Positions 17,117 through 26,121 of a DNA stretch of 64,000 bases are shown piece by piece. Location: NCBI RefSeq assembly GCF_030913365.1, contig NZ_CP133160.1:2135001-2199000 (forward strand). Direction: 5' to 3'. Position 1 is the stretch's first letter. Every line of letters begins with the position of its first letter. The translations under genes and the position numbers were made by a program. Under the pieces are notes generated by a model. That model was given only the letters and a program-made list of their open reading frames with translations, was not told the DNA's origin and searched no databases. The DNA comes from Stenotrophomonas sp. 24(2023). GTDB lineage: Bacteria; Pseudomonadota; Gammaproteobacteria; Xanthomonadales; Xanthomonadaceae.

Positions 17117-18070
17117 TTACCGCCATGCCTCCACCACCGCATCCCCCTGCAGTGGGGCGTACAGCGGCAAGGCCAGTTCCAGCTTCACCCACCCGGGGTT
17201 GAGCGCACGCAGTCCGGCCAGGTACTCGCGTGCGAGTGCAGTATCACCGTGTGCCATCGCCAACCGCGCAGCACGCGCCCAGGTGCGGTCCCAACCGTGG
17301 GCCAGCGACAGCGACGTGGCCAATGCAGCGCGCGCACCGGCCACATCGCCCTTCTCCCAGCGCTGCTCGGCGCGGATGATCGCCTCGTTGGACAGCCGCA
17401 TGTCATACAGCTCGCGCAGCCGTGCCACCGCACGCGGGTCGGCATCCACGCGCAGGTCGGTATCCTGCCAGTCGCCGCCGGGCGTGCGTACCAGCAGCGC
17501 GGCCGACCACTGGCCGCTGCGTTGCCCGCCTGCCGCCTGGCCTGCTTCCAGTGCCGCCAGCAGGCGGCCGGCGAGTGTACCGCGCGTGGCAGCGAAGGTG
17601 CGCTGCATGGCCTCCAGCACCTCCGGCCCGGCCAGGCCGTTGCCCTGCACGCTCACCTTGCCCTCGCCCAGCGCGCCGGCCCAGCCGGCCTGCTGCGCGG
17701 TGGCGCCGGTGTAGTGCGCGTTGCCACCGCGCGCGCTGACCAGCCCGACCTGACGCTCGGCGATCGTGGTGCCATCGAAGTCACCGTCCTCGGCCAGCAG
17801 CTGCGCCAGCACCTGTGCCGGCGTGCGGCCCTTGGCCAGCAGCTGCAGCCCCTTCGATCCGTAGGTCGGGTTGGTTTCGAACTGGCTGGCGACCGCACCG
17901 ACTTTCGCCTCTGCCCACGGCACGCCGACCCCGCCGACGGCCAGGTTGTGGGTGGCCACCGCCACCCCGCAGTCACCCGCATCGTTGCAGGCGGCGATGG
18001 AAAAGGTCGCCCACGCAGGGGCGGCGACGGCAGTGAGCAGCAGGGCCAGGCACGGGCGCAGCAGGAACAT
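17117..18070 (-). CDS. DUF1028 family exported protein
   Basis: A 317-aa protein with a signal peptide (residues 1-21, cleavage after A-W-A) and the DUF1028 domain, an Ntn-hydrolase-like fold of unknown substrate (FSIAACNDAGDCGVAVATHNLAVGGVGVPWA at the mature N-terminus, later VSARGGNAHYTG). The C-terminal third carries helical, TPR-like sequence (GDVAGARAALATSLSLAHGWDRTW). ATG 18070 was chosen over 18091 because GGAGA lies five bases upstream. SMAG repeats lie on both sides of the gene. Confidence 0.85.
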   Translation of the reverse strand: MFLLRPCLALLLTAVAAPAWATFSIAACNDAGDCGVAVATHNLAVGGVGVPWAEAKVGAVASQFETNPTYGSKGLQLLAKGRTPAQVLAQLLAEDGDFDGTTIAERQVGLVSARGGNAHYTGATAQQAGWAGALGEGKVSVQGNGLAGPEVLEAMQRTFAATRGTLAGRLLAALEAGQAAGGQRSGQWSAALLVRTPGGDWQDTDLRVDADPRAVARLRELYDMRLSNEAIIRAEQRWEKGDVAGARAALATSLSLAHGWDRTWARAARLAMAHGDTALAREYLAGLRALNPGWVKLELALPLYAPLQGDAVVEAWR

Positions 18071-18126
18071 GGCTTTCTCCAGGACGGGCATCCCGATTGG
18101 GATGCAGCGAACGCACGAAAGGTTTA

Positions 18127-18207
18127 GTAGATCCACGCCCTGCGTGGATGGAGCCCCATCGAAATCGAACATGCATCGAAGCACATCCACGCATGGCGTG
18201 GATCTAC
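18127..18207. repeat. SMAG dimer in inverted arrangement
   Basis: Two SMAG units face each other: GTAG plus palindrome at 18127-18150, and its mirror ending CTAC at 18184-18207, with a 33-bp spacer. GTAG ends point outwards. The arms can fold singly or pair over the whole 81 bp. It lies 56 bp upstream of the DUF1028 start, so it would be in or near that gene's promoter or leader. Confidence 0.88.
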
Positions 18208-18231
18208 AACAGATCGCGGAGAACTGTCGAA

Positions 18232-18333
18232 GGCGGGGTGGGTCCGGTGGCGGGGGTGTCCGCGGCATGGATGCCGCGGCCAAGCCCCCAAGGACGGGTT
18301 TACGGCGTCCCCCGCCACCGGACCCACCCCGCC
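18232..18333. repeat. 102-bp cruciform-forming inverted-repeat element
   Basis: Arms at 18232-18256 and 18309-18333 are perfect 25-bp inverted repeats, GC-rich, beginning GGCGGGGTGGGTCC. The 52-bp centre contains a second hairpin, CCGCGGCAT/ATGCCGCGG at 18260-18279. No coding sequence is inside. It is much longer than a terminator stem and has no T-tract, so it looks like a non-autonomous extragenic repeat family member rather than a transcription signal. Confidence 0.8.
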
Positions 18334-18353
18334 ATCCCACGGAATGCAAGCTT

Positions 18354-18375
18354 TTGCCGTTGCCGTTGCCGTTGC
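18354..18375. repeat. short TTGCCG tandem repeat
   Basis: Three and two-thirds copies of TTGCCG run directly between the cruciform element and a small GCAGGGC/GCCCTGC hairpin (18386-18402) at the end of the ScfR gene. Hexamer tracts like this can vary in copy number by slippage. It is outside any gene here. Confidence 0.6.
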
Positions 18376-18412
18376 TTTGGCAGGTGCAGGGCGCAGCCCT
18401 GCCGAACCAAGC

Positions 18413-19783
18413 CTACCTTCCCGGCAACTGCGCGAACGCGCGCTGCATGCAGTCCTCGCGCGGGCACACCCGGCAGCCAGGCCCGATCGACACCGAGTTG
18501 CCCGGGCTGTGGATGTCCAACCCGCGCGTATATACCAGCCGCTCGGCATGCTGCAGGTCGCAACCCAGTGCCACCGCAAACGTCTTGCGCGGCTGCCCAT
18601 GCCCGACCGGGCCGCTGCTGACCTGCCGCGCCAGCCAGAAATGGCGGCGGCCATCGGGCATGCGCGCGGTCTGGGTAAGGATGCGGCCCGGCTGGTTGAA
18701 GGCTTCATAGACGATCCACAGCGGACAGGAACCACCCACCTGCGAGAAGTGGAAATCCGTGGCCGAGTGGCGCTTGGACACATTGCCCGCCCGGTCCACG
18801 CGGATGAAGAAGAACGGCAGGCCCGGCGCGCTGCGCCGCGCCAGCGTGCTCAGGCGGTGGCAGACCGCCTCGAAGCCGACGCCGAACTGGTGTGCCAGCA
18901 GCTCGATGTCATAGCCGCTGGCCTCGGCCGCGCGCAGGAAGCGCAGGTAGGGCATCACCAGCGCGCCAGCGAAGTAGTTGGACAGGCCGATGCGGGCCTG
19001 GGCGATGCGCGCGTCATCGTCGAAGCCGGTGCGGGCCACCACCGCATCGATCTGCGGCAGGTAGCCGCGCAGGGCCAGTTCGGCGGCCATCTGGAACGCC
19101 TGCTGGCCCGGTTCGAGGTAGTCGGGCAGCCACAGGGTGCGGGTGGCGGCGTCGTACTGGCGCTTCTCGCGGCCGGCCTGCAGCGCGGCCACTTCCACCA
19201 GCACGCCGTGGCGGTCGGCCAGCAGCTGGCGCAGGCGCGGGGCCACGTGGCCGGGCGACAGCCCCCACTCGCCGAACAGCTGCTCGGCCAGTTCGTCCAG
19301 TTCGGGAATGTGGTTGTGCATGCGGTTGAAGAACTCGCGCACCTGGTCACCGGCCGGCAGGCTGCCCGCAGCGGTGCCGGGCTCACCCAGCTGGAACTCC
19401 AGCGCGGCGGCGTGTTCGCGCAGGGCGCGGTGGCGGCGGTGCAGGTCCAGCAGGGCGCGGCTGACCTGCGGCAGGTTGCCGGCCAGCGCCCGCAGCTCGG
19501 TGGCACTGACGTCGCCCAGGCCCAGGTCGCGCAGCGTCTCCCCCAGCGCTTCCTGCAGCGCGGCGGGCTCATCGTCGTCGAACAGCGGCGAAACATCGCC
19601 CAGCACTTCACCCAGTTTCTTCTGCACCGCAGGCGTGAGCGGGCGCTTGTTGCGCTCGATCTGGTTCAGGTAGCTGGCCGAGAGCCCCAGCGCCCGCGCC
19701 AGTTCGGCCTGGCTGTAGCCGCGCTGCTCGCGCAGCCGCAGCAGGCGCAGGCCAAGTTGTCGCTGGGTGGCTGAATAATTCAC
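18413..19783 (-). CDS. short-chain fatty acyl-CoA regulator, ScfR/XRE family
   Basis: A 456-aa regulator with an N-terminal XRE helix-turn-helix (residues 10-62, YSQAELARALGLSASYLNQIERNKRPL), a central IrrE-N-terminal-like (DUF955) region and a C-terminal domain with the conserved cluster C-x-x-C-P-R-E-D-C near the end. Relatives (ScfR, RamB-like) respond to short-chain acyl-CoA metabolism. The start is GTG at 19783 without a clear ribosome site. It is divergent from the valine operon, which makes control of mmsA and the genes after it the obvious role. Confidence 0.87.
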   Translation of the reverse strand: MNYSATQRQLGLRLLRLREQRGYSQAELARALGLSASYLNQIERNKRPLTPAVQKKLGEVLGDVSPLFDDDEPAALQEALGETLRDLGLGDVSATELRALAGNLPQVSRALLDLHRRHRALREHAAALEFQLGEPGTAAGSLPAGDQVREFFNRMHNHIPELDELAEQLFGEWGLSPGHVAPRLRQLLADRHGVLVEVAALQAGREKRQYDAATRTLWLPDYLEPGQQAFQMAAELALRGYLPQIDAVVARTGFDDDARIAQARIGLSNYFAGALVMPYLRFLRAAEASGYDIELLAHQFGVGFEAVCHRLSTLARRSAPGLPFFFIRVDRAGNVSKRHSATDFHFSQVGGSCPLWIVYEAFNQPGRILTQTARMPDGRRHFWLARQVSSGPVGHGQPRKTFAVALGCDLQHAERLVYTRGLDIHSPGNSVSIGPGCRVCPREDCMQRAFAQLPGR

Positions 19784-19800
19784 AGAATTAACATGAATCG

Positions 19801-19818
19801 TCTGGCGTGTTGGCCAGA
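19801..19818. promoter_or_regulatory. inverted repeat in the scfR-like/mmsA interval
   Basis: TCTGGC (19801-19806) and GCCAGA (19813-19818) form a perfect 6-bp inverted repeat with a 6-bp spacer. It lies 18 bp from the regulator start and 80 bp from mmsA, in the only AT-richer part of the divergent interval. It is a candidate operator for the divergent regulator. Confidence 0.45.
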
Positions 19819-19897
19819 TTAAGCGGATTCAGCCCGGAAATCGAGGTGGGCGCTGTGAATAATGCCAAGCATCTTTCGAGCCCGTGGGATTGTCGTC

Positions 19898-21403
19898 ATG
19901 ACTGTTGCAGCGCCCCGTATCCGCATGCTGATCGATGGCCAGTTCATCGAATCGGCCACTTCCCACTGGCAGGACGTGGTCAATCCGGCCACCCAGGACG
20001 TGCTGGCCAAGGTGCCGTTCGCCACCACCGGCGAAGTGGATGCCGCCGTTGCGGCCGCCAAGGAAGCCTTCAAGACCTGGCGCAAGACCCCGATCGGCAC
20101 CCGCGCGCGCATCTTCCTGAAGTACCAGCAGCTGATCCGCGAGCACATGAGCGAGCTGGCCCACATCCTCACCGCCGAGCAGGGCAAGACCCTGCCCGAC
20201 GCCGAAGGCGATGTGTTCCGCGGCCTGGAAGTGGTCGAGCATGCCGCCGCCATCGGCAACCTGCAGCTGGGCGAACTGGCCAACAACGTGGCCAATGGCG
20301 TGGACACCTACACCATCATGCAGCCGCTGGGCGTGTGCGCCGGCATCACCCCGTTCAACTTCCCGGCGATGATCCCGCTGTGGATGTTCCCGATGGCGAT
20401 TGCCACCGGCAACACCTTCATCCTCAAGCCGTCCGAGCAGGACCCGATGGTCACCATGCGCCTGGTCGAACTGGCGCTGGAAGCGGGCATTCCCAAGGGC
20501 GTGCTGAACGTCGTCCACGGTGGCGAAGAGGTGGTCAACGCGATCTGCGATCACCCGGACATCAAGGCCGTGTCGTTCGTCGGTTCCACCCGCGTCGGCA
20601 CCCACGTCTACAACCGCGCCTCGCTGGCCGGCAAGCGCGTGCAGTGCATGATGGGCGCCAAGAACCACGCCGTCGTGCTGCCCGATGCCAACAAGGAACA
20701 GACCCTCAACGCGATGGTCGGCGCCGCCTTCGGTGCCGCTGGCCAGCGCTGCATGGCCGCCTCCACCCTGGTACTGGTCGGTGAAGCACGCAACTGGGTG
20801 CAGGACCTGGTGAGCAAGGCCAAGACCCTGAAGGTCAGCGGCGGCACCGTATCCGGCACCGATGTCGGCCCGGTCATTTCCTGCGCCGCCCGCGAGCGCG
20901 TGGAAGGCCTGATCGCTTCGGGCGTGGAGCAGGGCGCCAAGCTGGTGCTCGACGGCCGCAACCCGCAGGTCGATGGCTTCGAGAAGGGCAACTTCGTCGG
21001 CCCGACCATCTTTGCCGGTGTCACCACCGACATGCGCATCTACAGCGAGGAAATCTTCGGGCCGGTGCTGGTCATCCTCGAAGCGGAAACGCTGGAAGAC
21101 GCCATCGCGATGGTCAACAGCAACCCGAACGGCAACGGCACCGCACTGTTCACCCAGTCCGGCGCGGCCGCGCGCAAGTTCCAGGAAGACATCGACGTCG
21201 GCCAGGTGGGCATCAACGTGCCGATCCCGGTGCCGGTGCCGCTGTTCTCCTTCACCGGTTCGCGCGCCTCCAAGCTGGGTGACCTGGGTCCGTACGGCAA
21301 GCAGGTGGTGCTGTTCTACACGCAGACCAAGACGGTCACCGCGCGCTGGTTCGATGACGAAACGCTGAGCCACGGCGTCAACACCACGATCAGCCTCAAG
21401 TAA
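19898..21403 (+). CDS. mmsA: CoA-acylating methylmalonate-semialdehyde dehydrogenase
   Basis: Converts methylmalonate semialdehyde plus CoA and NAD+ to propionyl-CoA, the last step of valine breakdown. It is 501 aa, the standard length. The catalytic cysteine is Cys285 in GQRCMA. The cofactor segments [24 protein letters not shown] and FVGSTRVG are typical of the MMSDH branch of aldehyde dehydrogenases. The ATG at 19898 gives the known N-terminus. It is the first gene of a five-gene operon divergent from the ScfR-type regulator. Confidence 0.95.
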   Translation: MTVAAPRIRMLIDGQFIESATSHWQDVVNPATQDVLAKVPFATTGEVDAAVAAAKEAFKTWRKTPIGTRARIFLKYQQLIREHMSELAHILTAEQGKTLPDAEGDVFRGLEVVEHAAAIGNLQLGELANNVANGVDTYTIMQPLGVCAGITPFNFPAMIPLWMFPMAIATGNTFILKPSEQDPMVTMRLVELALEAGIPKGVLNVVHGGEEVVNAICDHPDIKAVSFVGSTRVGTHVYNRASLAGKRVQCMMGAKNHAVVLPDANKEQTLNAMVGAAFGAAGQRCMAASTLVLVGEARNWVQDLVSKAKTLKVSGGTVSGTDVGPVISCAARERVEGLIASGVEQGAKLVLDGRNPQVDGFEKGNFVGPTIFAGVTTDMRIYSEEIFGPVLVILEAETLEDAIAMVNSNPNGNGTALFTQSGAAARKFQEDIDVGQVGINVPIPVPVPLFSFTGSRASKLGDLGPYGKQVVLFYTQTKTVTARWFDDETLSHGVNTTISLK

Positions 21404-21416
21404 GCAGGGAGCCGCC

Positions 21417-22583
21417 ATGAGCCACTCGATGACGACGGAACTGGAAGAAGCGCAGCAGGCCTACCGCGAGGCAGCGCGTGACTTCGCACAGGCCGAACTG
21501 GCGCCGCACGCCGCGCGATGGGATGCGGAGGGCATCTTTCCGCGCGAGGCGATCGCCAAGGCCGGTGAACTGGGCTTCTGCGGTCTGTACATGGACCCGG
21601 AAGTCGGCGGCAGCGGCCTGAGTCGCCTGGACGCCGCCGTCGTCATCGAGGAGCTCGCCTCGGTCGATCCGTCGACCGCGGCCTACATCAGCATCCACAA
21701 CATGGCCTCGTGGATGGTGTCCAAGTGGGGCCAGGACAGCCTGCGCGAAGCGTGGGGCCAGGACCTGGCCGCCGGCCTCAAGCTGGCCTCGTACTGCCTG
21801 ACCGAGCCGGGTGCCGGTTCCGATGCGGCCTCGTTGAAGACCACGGCCGTGCGCGAGGGTGACCACTTTGTGCTGAACGGCGCCAAGGCCTTCATCTCCG
21901 GCGCCGGTGCCACCGAGCTGCTGGTGGTGATGGCACGTACCGGTGGCCCCGGTGCCGGAGGTGTCAGTGCCATCGCCGTGCCGTCGGACCTGCCGGGCAT
22001 CAGCTTCGGCCGCAAGGAAGAGAAGATGGGCTGGAACAGCCAGCCCACCCGGGGCATCACCTTCGAGAACGTCCGCGTGCCGGTCAGCCACCTGCTGGGA
22101 GAGGAAGGTGGCGGCTTCAAGCTGGCGATGAAGGGGCTCGACGGCGGCCGCATCAACATCGCCGCCTGCTCGCTGGGCGCCGCGCAGGGTGCACTGGATG
22201 CCGCGCGCCGTTACATGGGCGAGCGCCGCCAGTTCGGCAAGGCGCTGGCCGAGTTCCAGGCACTGCAGTTCAAGCTGGCCGACATGGCCATCGAACTGGT
22301 CGCCGCCCGGCAGATGGTGCACACCGCCGCGCGCAAGCTCGACGCCGGTGCCAGCGATGCCAACGTGTGGTGCGCGATGGCCAAGCGCTTTGCCACCGAT
22401 GCCGGTTTCAACGTCTGCAATGAAGCCCTGCAGATCCACGGCGGCTACGGCTACATCCGCGAATACCCGATCGAGCGCCTGCTGCGCGACTGCCGCGTGC
22501 ACCAGATCCTGGAAGGCACCAACGAGATCATGCGGGTGATCGTTGCCCGTCACCTGCTCAACACCGAAGAGGAACTGCGATGA
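21417..22583 (+). CDS. isobutyryl-CoA dehydrogenase (acyl-CoA dehydrogenase family)
   Basis: FAD-dependent acyl-CoA dehydrogenase of 388 aa; operon position argues for isobutyryl-CoA to methacrylyl-CoA. YCLTEPGAGSDAASL is the family signature 1. The C-terminal region QIHGGYGYIREYPIERLLRD followed by ILEGTNEIMR supplies the catalytic glutamate (EGTNE). ATG 21417 has AGGGAG five bases upstream and lies 13 bp after mmsA. Its stop overlaps the next start (ATGA), so translation is coupled. Confidence 0.92.
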   Translation: MSHSMTTELEEAQQAYREAARDFAQAELAPHAARWDAEGIFPREAIAKAGELGFCGLYMDPEVGGSGLSRLDAAVVIEELASVDPSTAAYISIHNMASWMVSKWGQDSLREAWGQDLAAGLKLASYCLTEPGAGSDAASLKTTAVREGDHFVLNGAKAFISGAGATELLVVMARTGGPGAGGVSAIAVPSDLPGISFGRKEEKMGWNSQPTRGITFENVRVPVSHLLGEEGGGFKLAMKGLDGGRINIAACSLGAAQGALDAARRYMGERRQFGKALAEFQALQFKLADMAIELVAARQMVHTAARKLDAGASDANVWCAMAKRFATDAGFNVCNEALQIHGGYGYIREYPIERLLRDCRVHQILEGTNEIMRVIVARHLLNTEEELR

Positions 22584-23377
22584 AGGATTGGCGTACCCAG
22601 GAGCACGTGGGCCTGAAGGTCGAGGCCGATGGTCACACCGCCGTGGTCACCCTGCACAACCCGCCGGCGCATACCTGGACCGTGCACAGCCTGTCGGCGC
22701 TGCGCGACCTGGTCGGCGCGCTGAACGCAGACCGTGAGATCTACGCACTGGTGATCACCGGTGACGGCGAGAAGTTCTTCTCCGCCGGCGCCGACCTCAA
22801 CCAGTTCGCCTCGGGCGACAAGGCCGCCGCACGCGAGGCCGCGCGCCGCTTCGGCGAAGCCTTTGAAGCGCTGTCCGGTTTCCGTGGGGTGTCGATTGCC
22901 GCGATCAACGGCTACGCGATGGGCGGCGGCCTGGAATGTGCGCTGGCCTGCGACCTGCGCATCATCGAAGAGCACGCCCAGGTCGCGCTGCCGGAGGCCA
23001 CCGTCGGCCTGCTGCCGTGCGCCGGTGGCACCCAGAACCTGCCGCGCCTGGTGGGCGAGGGCTGGGCCAAGCGCATGATCCTGCTGGGCGAGCGCATCAA
23101 CGCCGAGACCGCGCTGCGCATTGGCCTGGCCGAAGAAAAGGTCGGCAAGGGCGAAGCCAAGGCACTGGCACTTGAGTGGGCGGCCAAGGCCGGCAAGCAG
23201 AGCCCGACCAGCATCGCCGCCTGCAAGACCCTGGTGCAGTCCACCCGCACCGGTACCCACGCCTCGGCGCTGGTGGCCGAGCGTGAAGCCTTCGTCGATC
23301 TGTTCGACACCGCCGACCAGGTCGAGGGCGTGACCGCCTTCCTGGAAAAGCGCGCCGCGCAGTGGAAGAACGCATGA
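22580..23377 (+). CDS. enoyl-CoA hydratase (methacrylyl-CoA hydration)
   Basis: Crotonase-fold hydratase of 265 aa. The two oxyanion-hole segments are present: FFSAGADLNQFASG and INGYAMGGGLECALACDLRI, followed by the catalytic-glutamate region LPEATVGLLPCAGGTQNLPRL. In this operon the natural substrate would be methacrylyl-CoA, giving 3-hydroxyisobutyryl-CoA. It overlaps both neighbours by four bases. The call as a hydratase is firm; the exact substrate is from context. Confidence 0.9.
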   Translation: MKDWRTQEHVGLKVEADGHTAVVTLHNPPAHTWTVHSLSALRDLVGALNADREIYALVITGDGEKFFSAGADLNQFASGDKAAAREAARRFGEAFEALSGFRGVSIAAINGYAMGGGLECALACDLRIIEEHAQVALPEATVGLLPCAGGTQNLPRLVGEGWAKRMILLGERINAETALRIGLAEEKVGKGEAKALALEWAAKAGKQSPTSIAACKTLVQSTRTGTHASALVAEREAFVDLFDTADQVEGVTAFLEKRAAQWKNA

Positions 23378-24549
23378 CCACCGACACCGCTGCCGACGAC
23401 GCGCCGGTGCTGTTCGAAGAGCGCGCTGCCAGTAATGGTACGCGCATCGGCATCGCCACCCTCAACGCGCCGCGCACGCTCAACGGTTTCTCGCTGCCGA
23501 TGGCGCACCTGCTGTTGAAGCAGTTGAGCGCCTGGGCCGACGATGACGGCATCGCGATGGTGGTGCTGCAGGGTGCAGGCGAAAAGGCATTCTGCGCCGG
23601 TGGTGACCTGCACAGCCTGTACAAGGCCATGGTCGCCTTCCGCGAGGCCGGCCACCGCGACATCCGCCAGAACGACTACGCTGCCGAGTTCTTCGACGTC
23701 GAGTACCGCGTCGATTACCTCATCCACACCTACGCCAAGCCGATCCTGTGCTGGGGCCACGGCATCGTGATGGGCGGCGGCATCGGCCTGATGTCCGGTG
23801 CCAGCCACCGCGTGGTCAGCGAGCGTTCCAAGCTGGCCTTCCCGGAAATCACCGTTGGCCTGTTCCCGGATGTCGGCGGCAGCTGGCTGCTGCCGCGCGT
23901 GCCGGGCAACGGTGGCCTGTTCCTGGCCCTGACCGGCGCGCTGCTCAACCCGGGCGATGCCATCTACGCGGGCCTGGCCGACGTGCACGTGGCCGAAGAA
24001 CGTCGCAGCGCGGTGTTCGACGCGTTGCTGCAGGTCGCGTGGTCGGCCGATGCCGCGCACAACCACGAGCGCCTGTCGCACCTGCTGCAGTCCTTTGCCA
24101 GCGATGCGCCCACTGGCCCGCTGCTGGCCAACGCCGCCCAGGTGACTGCGTTGTGCGAAGGCGATGACCTCGAGGCGATCGTCGCGCGCATTGCCGCCCT
24201 GCAGACCGATGATGCCTGGTTGCAGGCCGCCCAGAAGACCCTCGCCGCCGGTGCCCCCGGTTCGGCGCGTCTGGCCTTCGAGCTGCAGCGCCGCAGTGCC
24301 GGCCAGGATCTGGCCAGCGTCTACCGGCTGGAGTACATCGTCGCCCTGCATTGCGCGGCCCATGGCGATTTCGCCGAAGGCATCCGCGCGCTGCTGATCG
24401 ACAAGGACCGCAACCCGTCGTGGAACCCGGCCTCGTTGGCCGAGGCCAGCGCTGCGTGGGCCGACACCTTCTTCGCTTCCCCCTGGGCCGGCACCGCGCA
24501 TCCGCTGGCCGACCTGGGCACTCCCCTTGCTGAAAGGAGCCTTGCATGA
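23374..24549 (+). CDS. 3-hydroxyisobutyryl-CoA hydrolase
   Basis: Crotonase-superfamily thioesterase of 391 aa, releasing 3-hydroxyisobutyrate from its CoA ester. It is longer than a hydratase by the C-terminal extension typical of HIBCH. Key segments are FCAGGDLHSLYKA, WGHGIVMGGGIGLMSGASHRVV and FPEITVGLFPDVGGSWLLPRVPG. The ATG at 23374 overlaps the upstream stop (ATGA), and its own stop overlaps mmsB. The paired position with mmsB supports HIBYL-CoA rather than a general enoyl-CoA role. Confidence 0.92.
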   Translation: MTTDTAADDAPVLFEERAASNGTRIGIATLNAPRTLNGFSLPMAHLLLKQLSAWADDDGIAMVVLQGAGEKAFCAGGDLHSLYKAMVAFREAGHRDIRQNDYAAEFFDVEYRVDYLIHTYAKPILCWGHGIVMGGGIGLMSGASHRVVSERSKLAFPEITVGLFPDVGGSWLLPRVPGNGGLFLALTGALLNPGDAIYAGLADVHVAEERRSAVFDALLQVAWSADAAHNHERLSHLLQSFASDAPTGPLLANAAQVTALCEGDDLEAIVARIAALQTDDAWLQAAQKTLAAGAPGSARLAFELQRRSAGQDLASVYRLEYIVALHCAAHGDFAEGIRALLIDKDRNPSWNPASLAEASAAWADTFFASPWAGTAHPLADLGTPLAERSLA

Positions 24550-25436
24550 GCCACATTGCATTCATCGGGTTGGGCAACATGGGTGGCCCGATGGCCGCCA
24601 ACCTGGTCAGGAACGGCCACACCGTGCGCGTGTTCGATCTGGTCCCGGCCGCGGTGCAGGCCGCCGTCGATGCCGGTGCCAGCGCGGCCGCGTCGGCGCG
24701 CGACACCCTGGCCGATGCCGAGGTGGTGATTTCGATGCTGCCCGCCAGCCGCCACGTCGAAGGCGTGTACCTGGGCGATGACGGCATCCTCGCCGCGATT
24801 CCAGCCGGTGCCCTGGTCATCGACTGCAGCACCATTGCGCCGGCCAGCGCGCGCAAGGTGTCCGAGGCCGCTGCGGCACGCGGCCTGCAGATGATCGACG
24901 CGCCGGTGTCCGGCGGTACCGCCGGTGCCCAGGCCGGCACCCTGACCTTCATCGTCGGTGGCGAAGAGGATGCGCTGGAACGCGCGCGCCCGGTGCTGCA
25001 GGCGATGGGCAAGAACATCTTCCACGTCGGTGCCAGCGGTGCCGGCCAGGTCGCCAAGCTGTGCAACAACATGGCGCTGGGCGTGATCATGGCGGTGACC
25101 GGTGAAGCCATCGCCCTGGGCGTGGCGCACGGACTGGACCCGAAGGTGCTGTCGCAGATGATGGCCGTCAGCACCGGCCGCAGCTGGGCCACCGAAGTGT
25201 GCAACCCGTGGCCGGGCGTGCTGGAAAATGCGCCGGCCTCGCGCGGCTACAGCGGCGGCTTCGGCAGCGACCTGATGCTCAAGGACATGGGGCTGGCGGT
25301 GGAGGCGGCGATGGGCGTGGGCGCCTCGATCCCGCTGGGCGAACTGGCCCGCAACCTGTACTCGATGAACCACCAGGCCGGTCGCGGCAAGCTGGATTTC
25401 TCCAGCGTGGTGCAGCTCATCGCGAGCGAGAAGTAA
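24546..25436 (+). CDS. mmsB: 3-hydroxyisobutyrate dehydrogenase
   Basis: Oxidises 3-hydroxyisobutyrate to methylmalonate semialdehyde with NAD+, feeding MmsA. It has 296 aa. The N-terminal Rossmann motif IGLGNMGGPMAANL, the substrate-binding DAPVSGGTAGAQAGTL and the catalytic lysine in GAGQVAKLCNN (near residue 171) are all intact. It is the last gene of the operon, and a strong terminator follows 45 bp after its stop. Confidence 0.95.
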   Translation: MSHIAFIGLGNMGGPMAANLVRNGHTVRVFDLVPAAVQAAVDAGASAAASARDTLADAEVVISMLPASRHVEGVYLGDDGILAAIPAGALVIDCSTIAPASARKVSEAAAARGLQMIDAPVSGGTAGAQAGTLTFIVGGEEDALERARPVLQAMGKNIFHVGASGAGQVAKLCNNMALGVIMAVTGEAIALGVAHGLDPKVLSQMMAVSTGRSWATEVCNPWPGVLENAPASRGYSGGFGSDLMLKDMGLAVEAAMGVGASIPLGELARNLYSMNHQAGRGKLDFSSVVQLIASEK

Positions 25437-25446
25437 GCGAATGCGT

Positions 25447-25465
25447 CCCCGGCCACGTGCCGGGG
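25447..25465 (+). terminator. GC-rich stem-loop just after mmsB
   Basis: CCCCGGC (25447-25453) pairs with GCCGGGG (25459-25465) around CACGT. It has no T-tract and precedes the stronger terminator at 25481, so it may protect the 3' end or pause polymerase. Confidence 0.4.
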
Positions 25466-25480
25466 CCCACCCGGGGTGGG

Positions 25481-25523
25481 ATGGGCGGATGCCCGGTTTC
25501 GGCCGGCATCCGCCCATTTTTTT
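25481..25523 (+). terminator. intrinsic terminator of the valine operon
   Basis: ATGGGCGGATGCC (25481-25493) pairs perfectly with GGCATCCGCCCAT (25505-25517), 13 bp, followed by a run of seven T. It is one of the strongest terminators in the window. Confidence 0.92.
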
Positions 25524-25564
25524 GGGATCAGCCCCCTGTCGTCATGCAGAAGGGGGCCGACCCC
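25524..25564. repeat. imperfect inverted repeat between mmsB and ohr
   Basis: GCCCCCT (25531-25537) and AGGGGGC (25551-25557) are perfect arms, extended by GGGATC/GACCCC with two mismatches to about 14 bp each. It sits directly after the valine terminator and 8 bp before the convergent ohr stop. It could be a terminator stem for ohr or a member of a dispersed palindrome family. Confidence 0.5.
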
Positions 25565-25571
25565 GTCGCCA

Positions 25572-25997
25572 TCAGGCAACGATCAGCGTCACGTCGATGT
25601 TGCCGCGGGTGGCGTTGGAGTACGGGCAGACGATGTGGGCCTTCTGCACCAGCTCTTCGACCTGCTCGCGCGGCACGCCCGGCACGGTGATGGTCAGCTC
25701 CGCTTCGATGCCGAAACCGGTCGGAATCTGGCCGATGCCCACGCGGCCGGTGACGGTGGTGTCGGCCGGCAGCGCGACCTTGGCCTGGCCGGCCACGAAC
25801 TTCAGCGCGCCCAGGAAGCAGGCCGAGTAGCCAGCAGCGAACAGCTGTTCCGGGTTGGTGCCCGGGCCGCCGGCGCCGCCCAGCTCGCGCGGGGTCGACA
25901 GCTGGATGTCCAGCACGTTGTCGGAGGACACGGCACGGCCTTCGCGGCCGCCGGTTGCAGTGGCCTGGGCGGTGTACAGAACCTTTTCGATGGACAT
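25572..25997 (-). CDS. ohr: organic hydroperoxide resistance protein (Ohr/OsmC)
   Basis: Thiol peroxidase of 141 aa that reduces organic and fatty-acid hydroperoxides using lipoylated proteins. Both catalytic cysteines are present: Cys60 in [10 protein letters not shown] and Cys124 in [29 protein letters not shown] is the Ohr (not OsmC) signature. ATG 25997 gives the family N-terminus ([10 protein letters not shown]). The usual partner ohrR is not adjacent here. Confidence 0.94.
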   Translation of the reverse strand: MSIEKVLYTAQATATGGREGRAVSSDNVLDIQLSTPRELGGAGGPGTNPEQLFAAGYSACFLGALKFVAGQAKVALPADTTVTGRVGIGQIPTGFGIEAELTITVPGVPREQVEELVQKAHIVCPYSNATRGNIDVTLIVA

Positions 25998-26121
25998 CGG
26001 GGTGCTCCTGTCAGAAATGGCCGGGGTGGCCGGTGAGAGATACTTTGCCGGAAGGATCGGTACGAAGGGTGATGTGGCGTCCGTCAAACATGACACATCG
26101 TACGGATTGGTGCCGTGGAGG

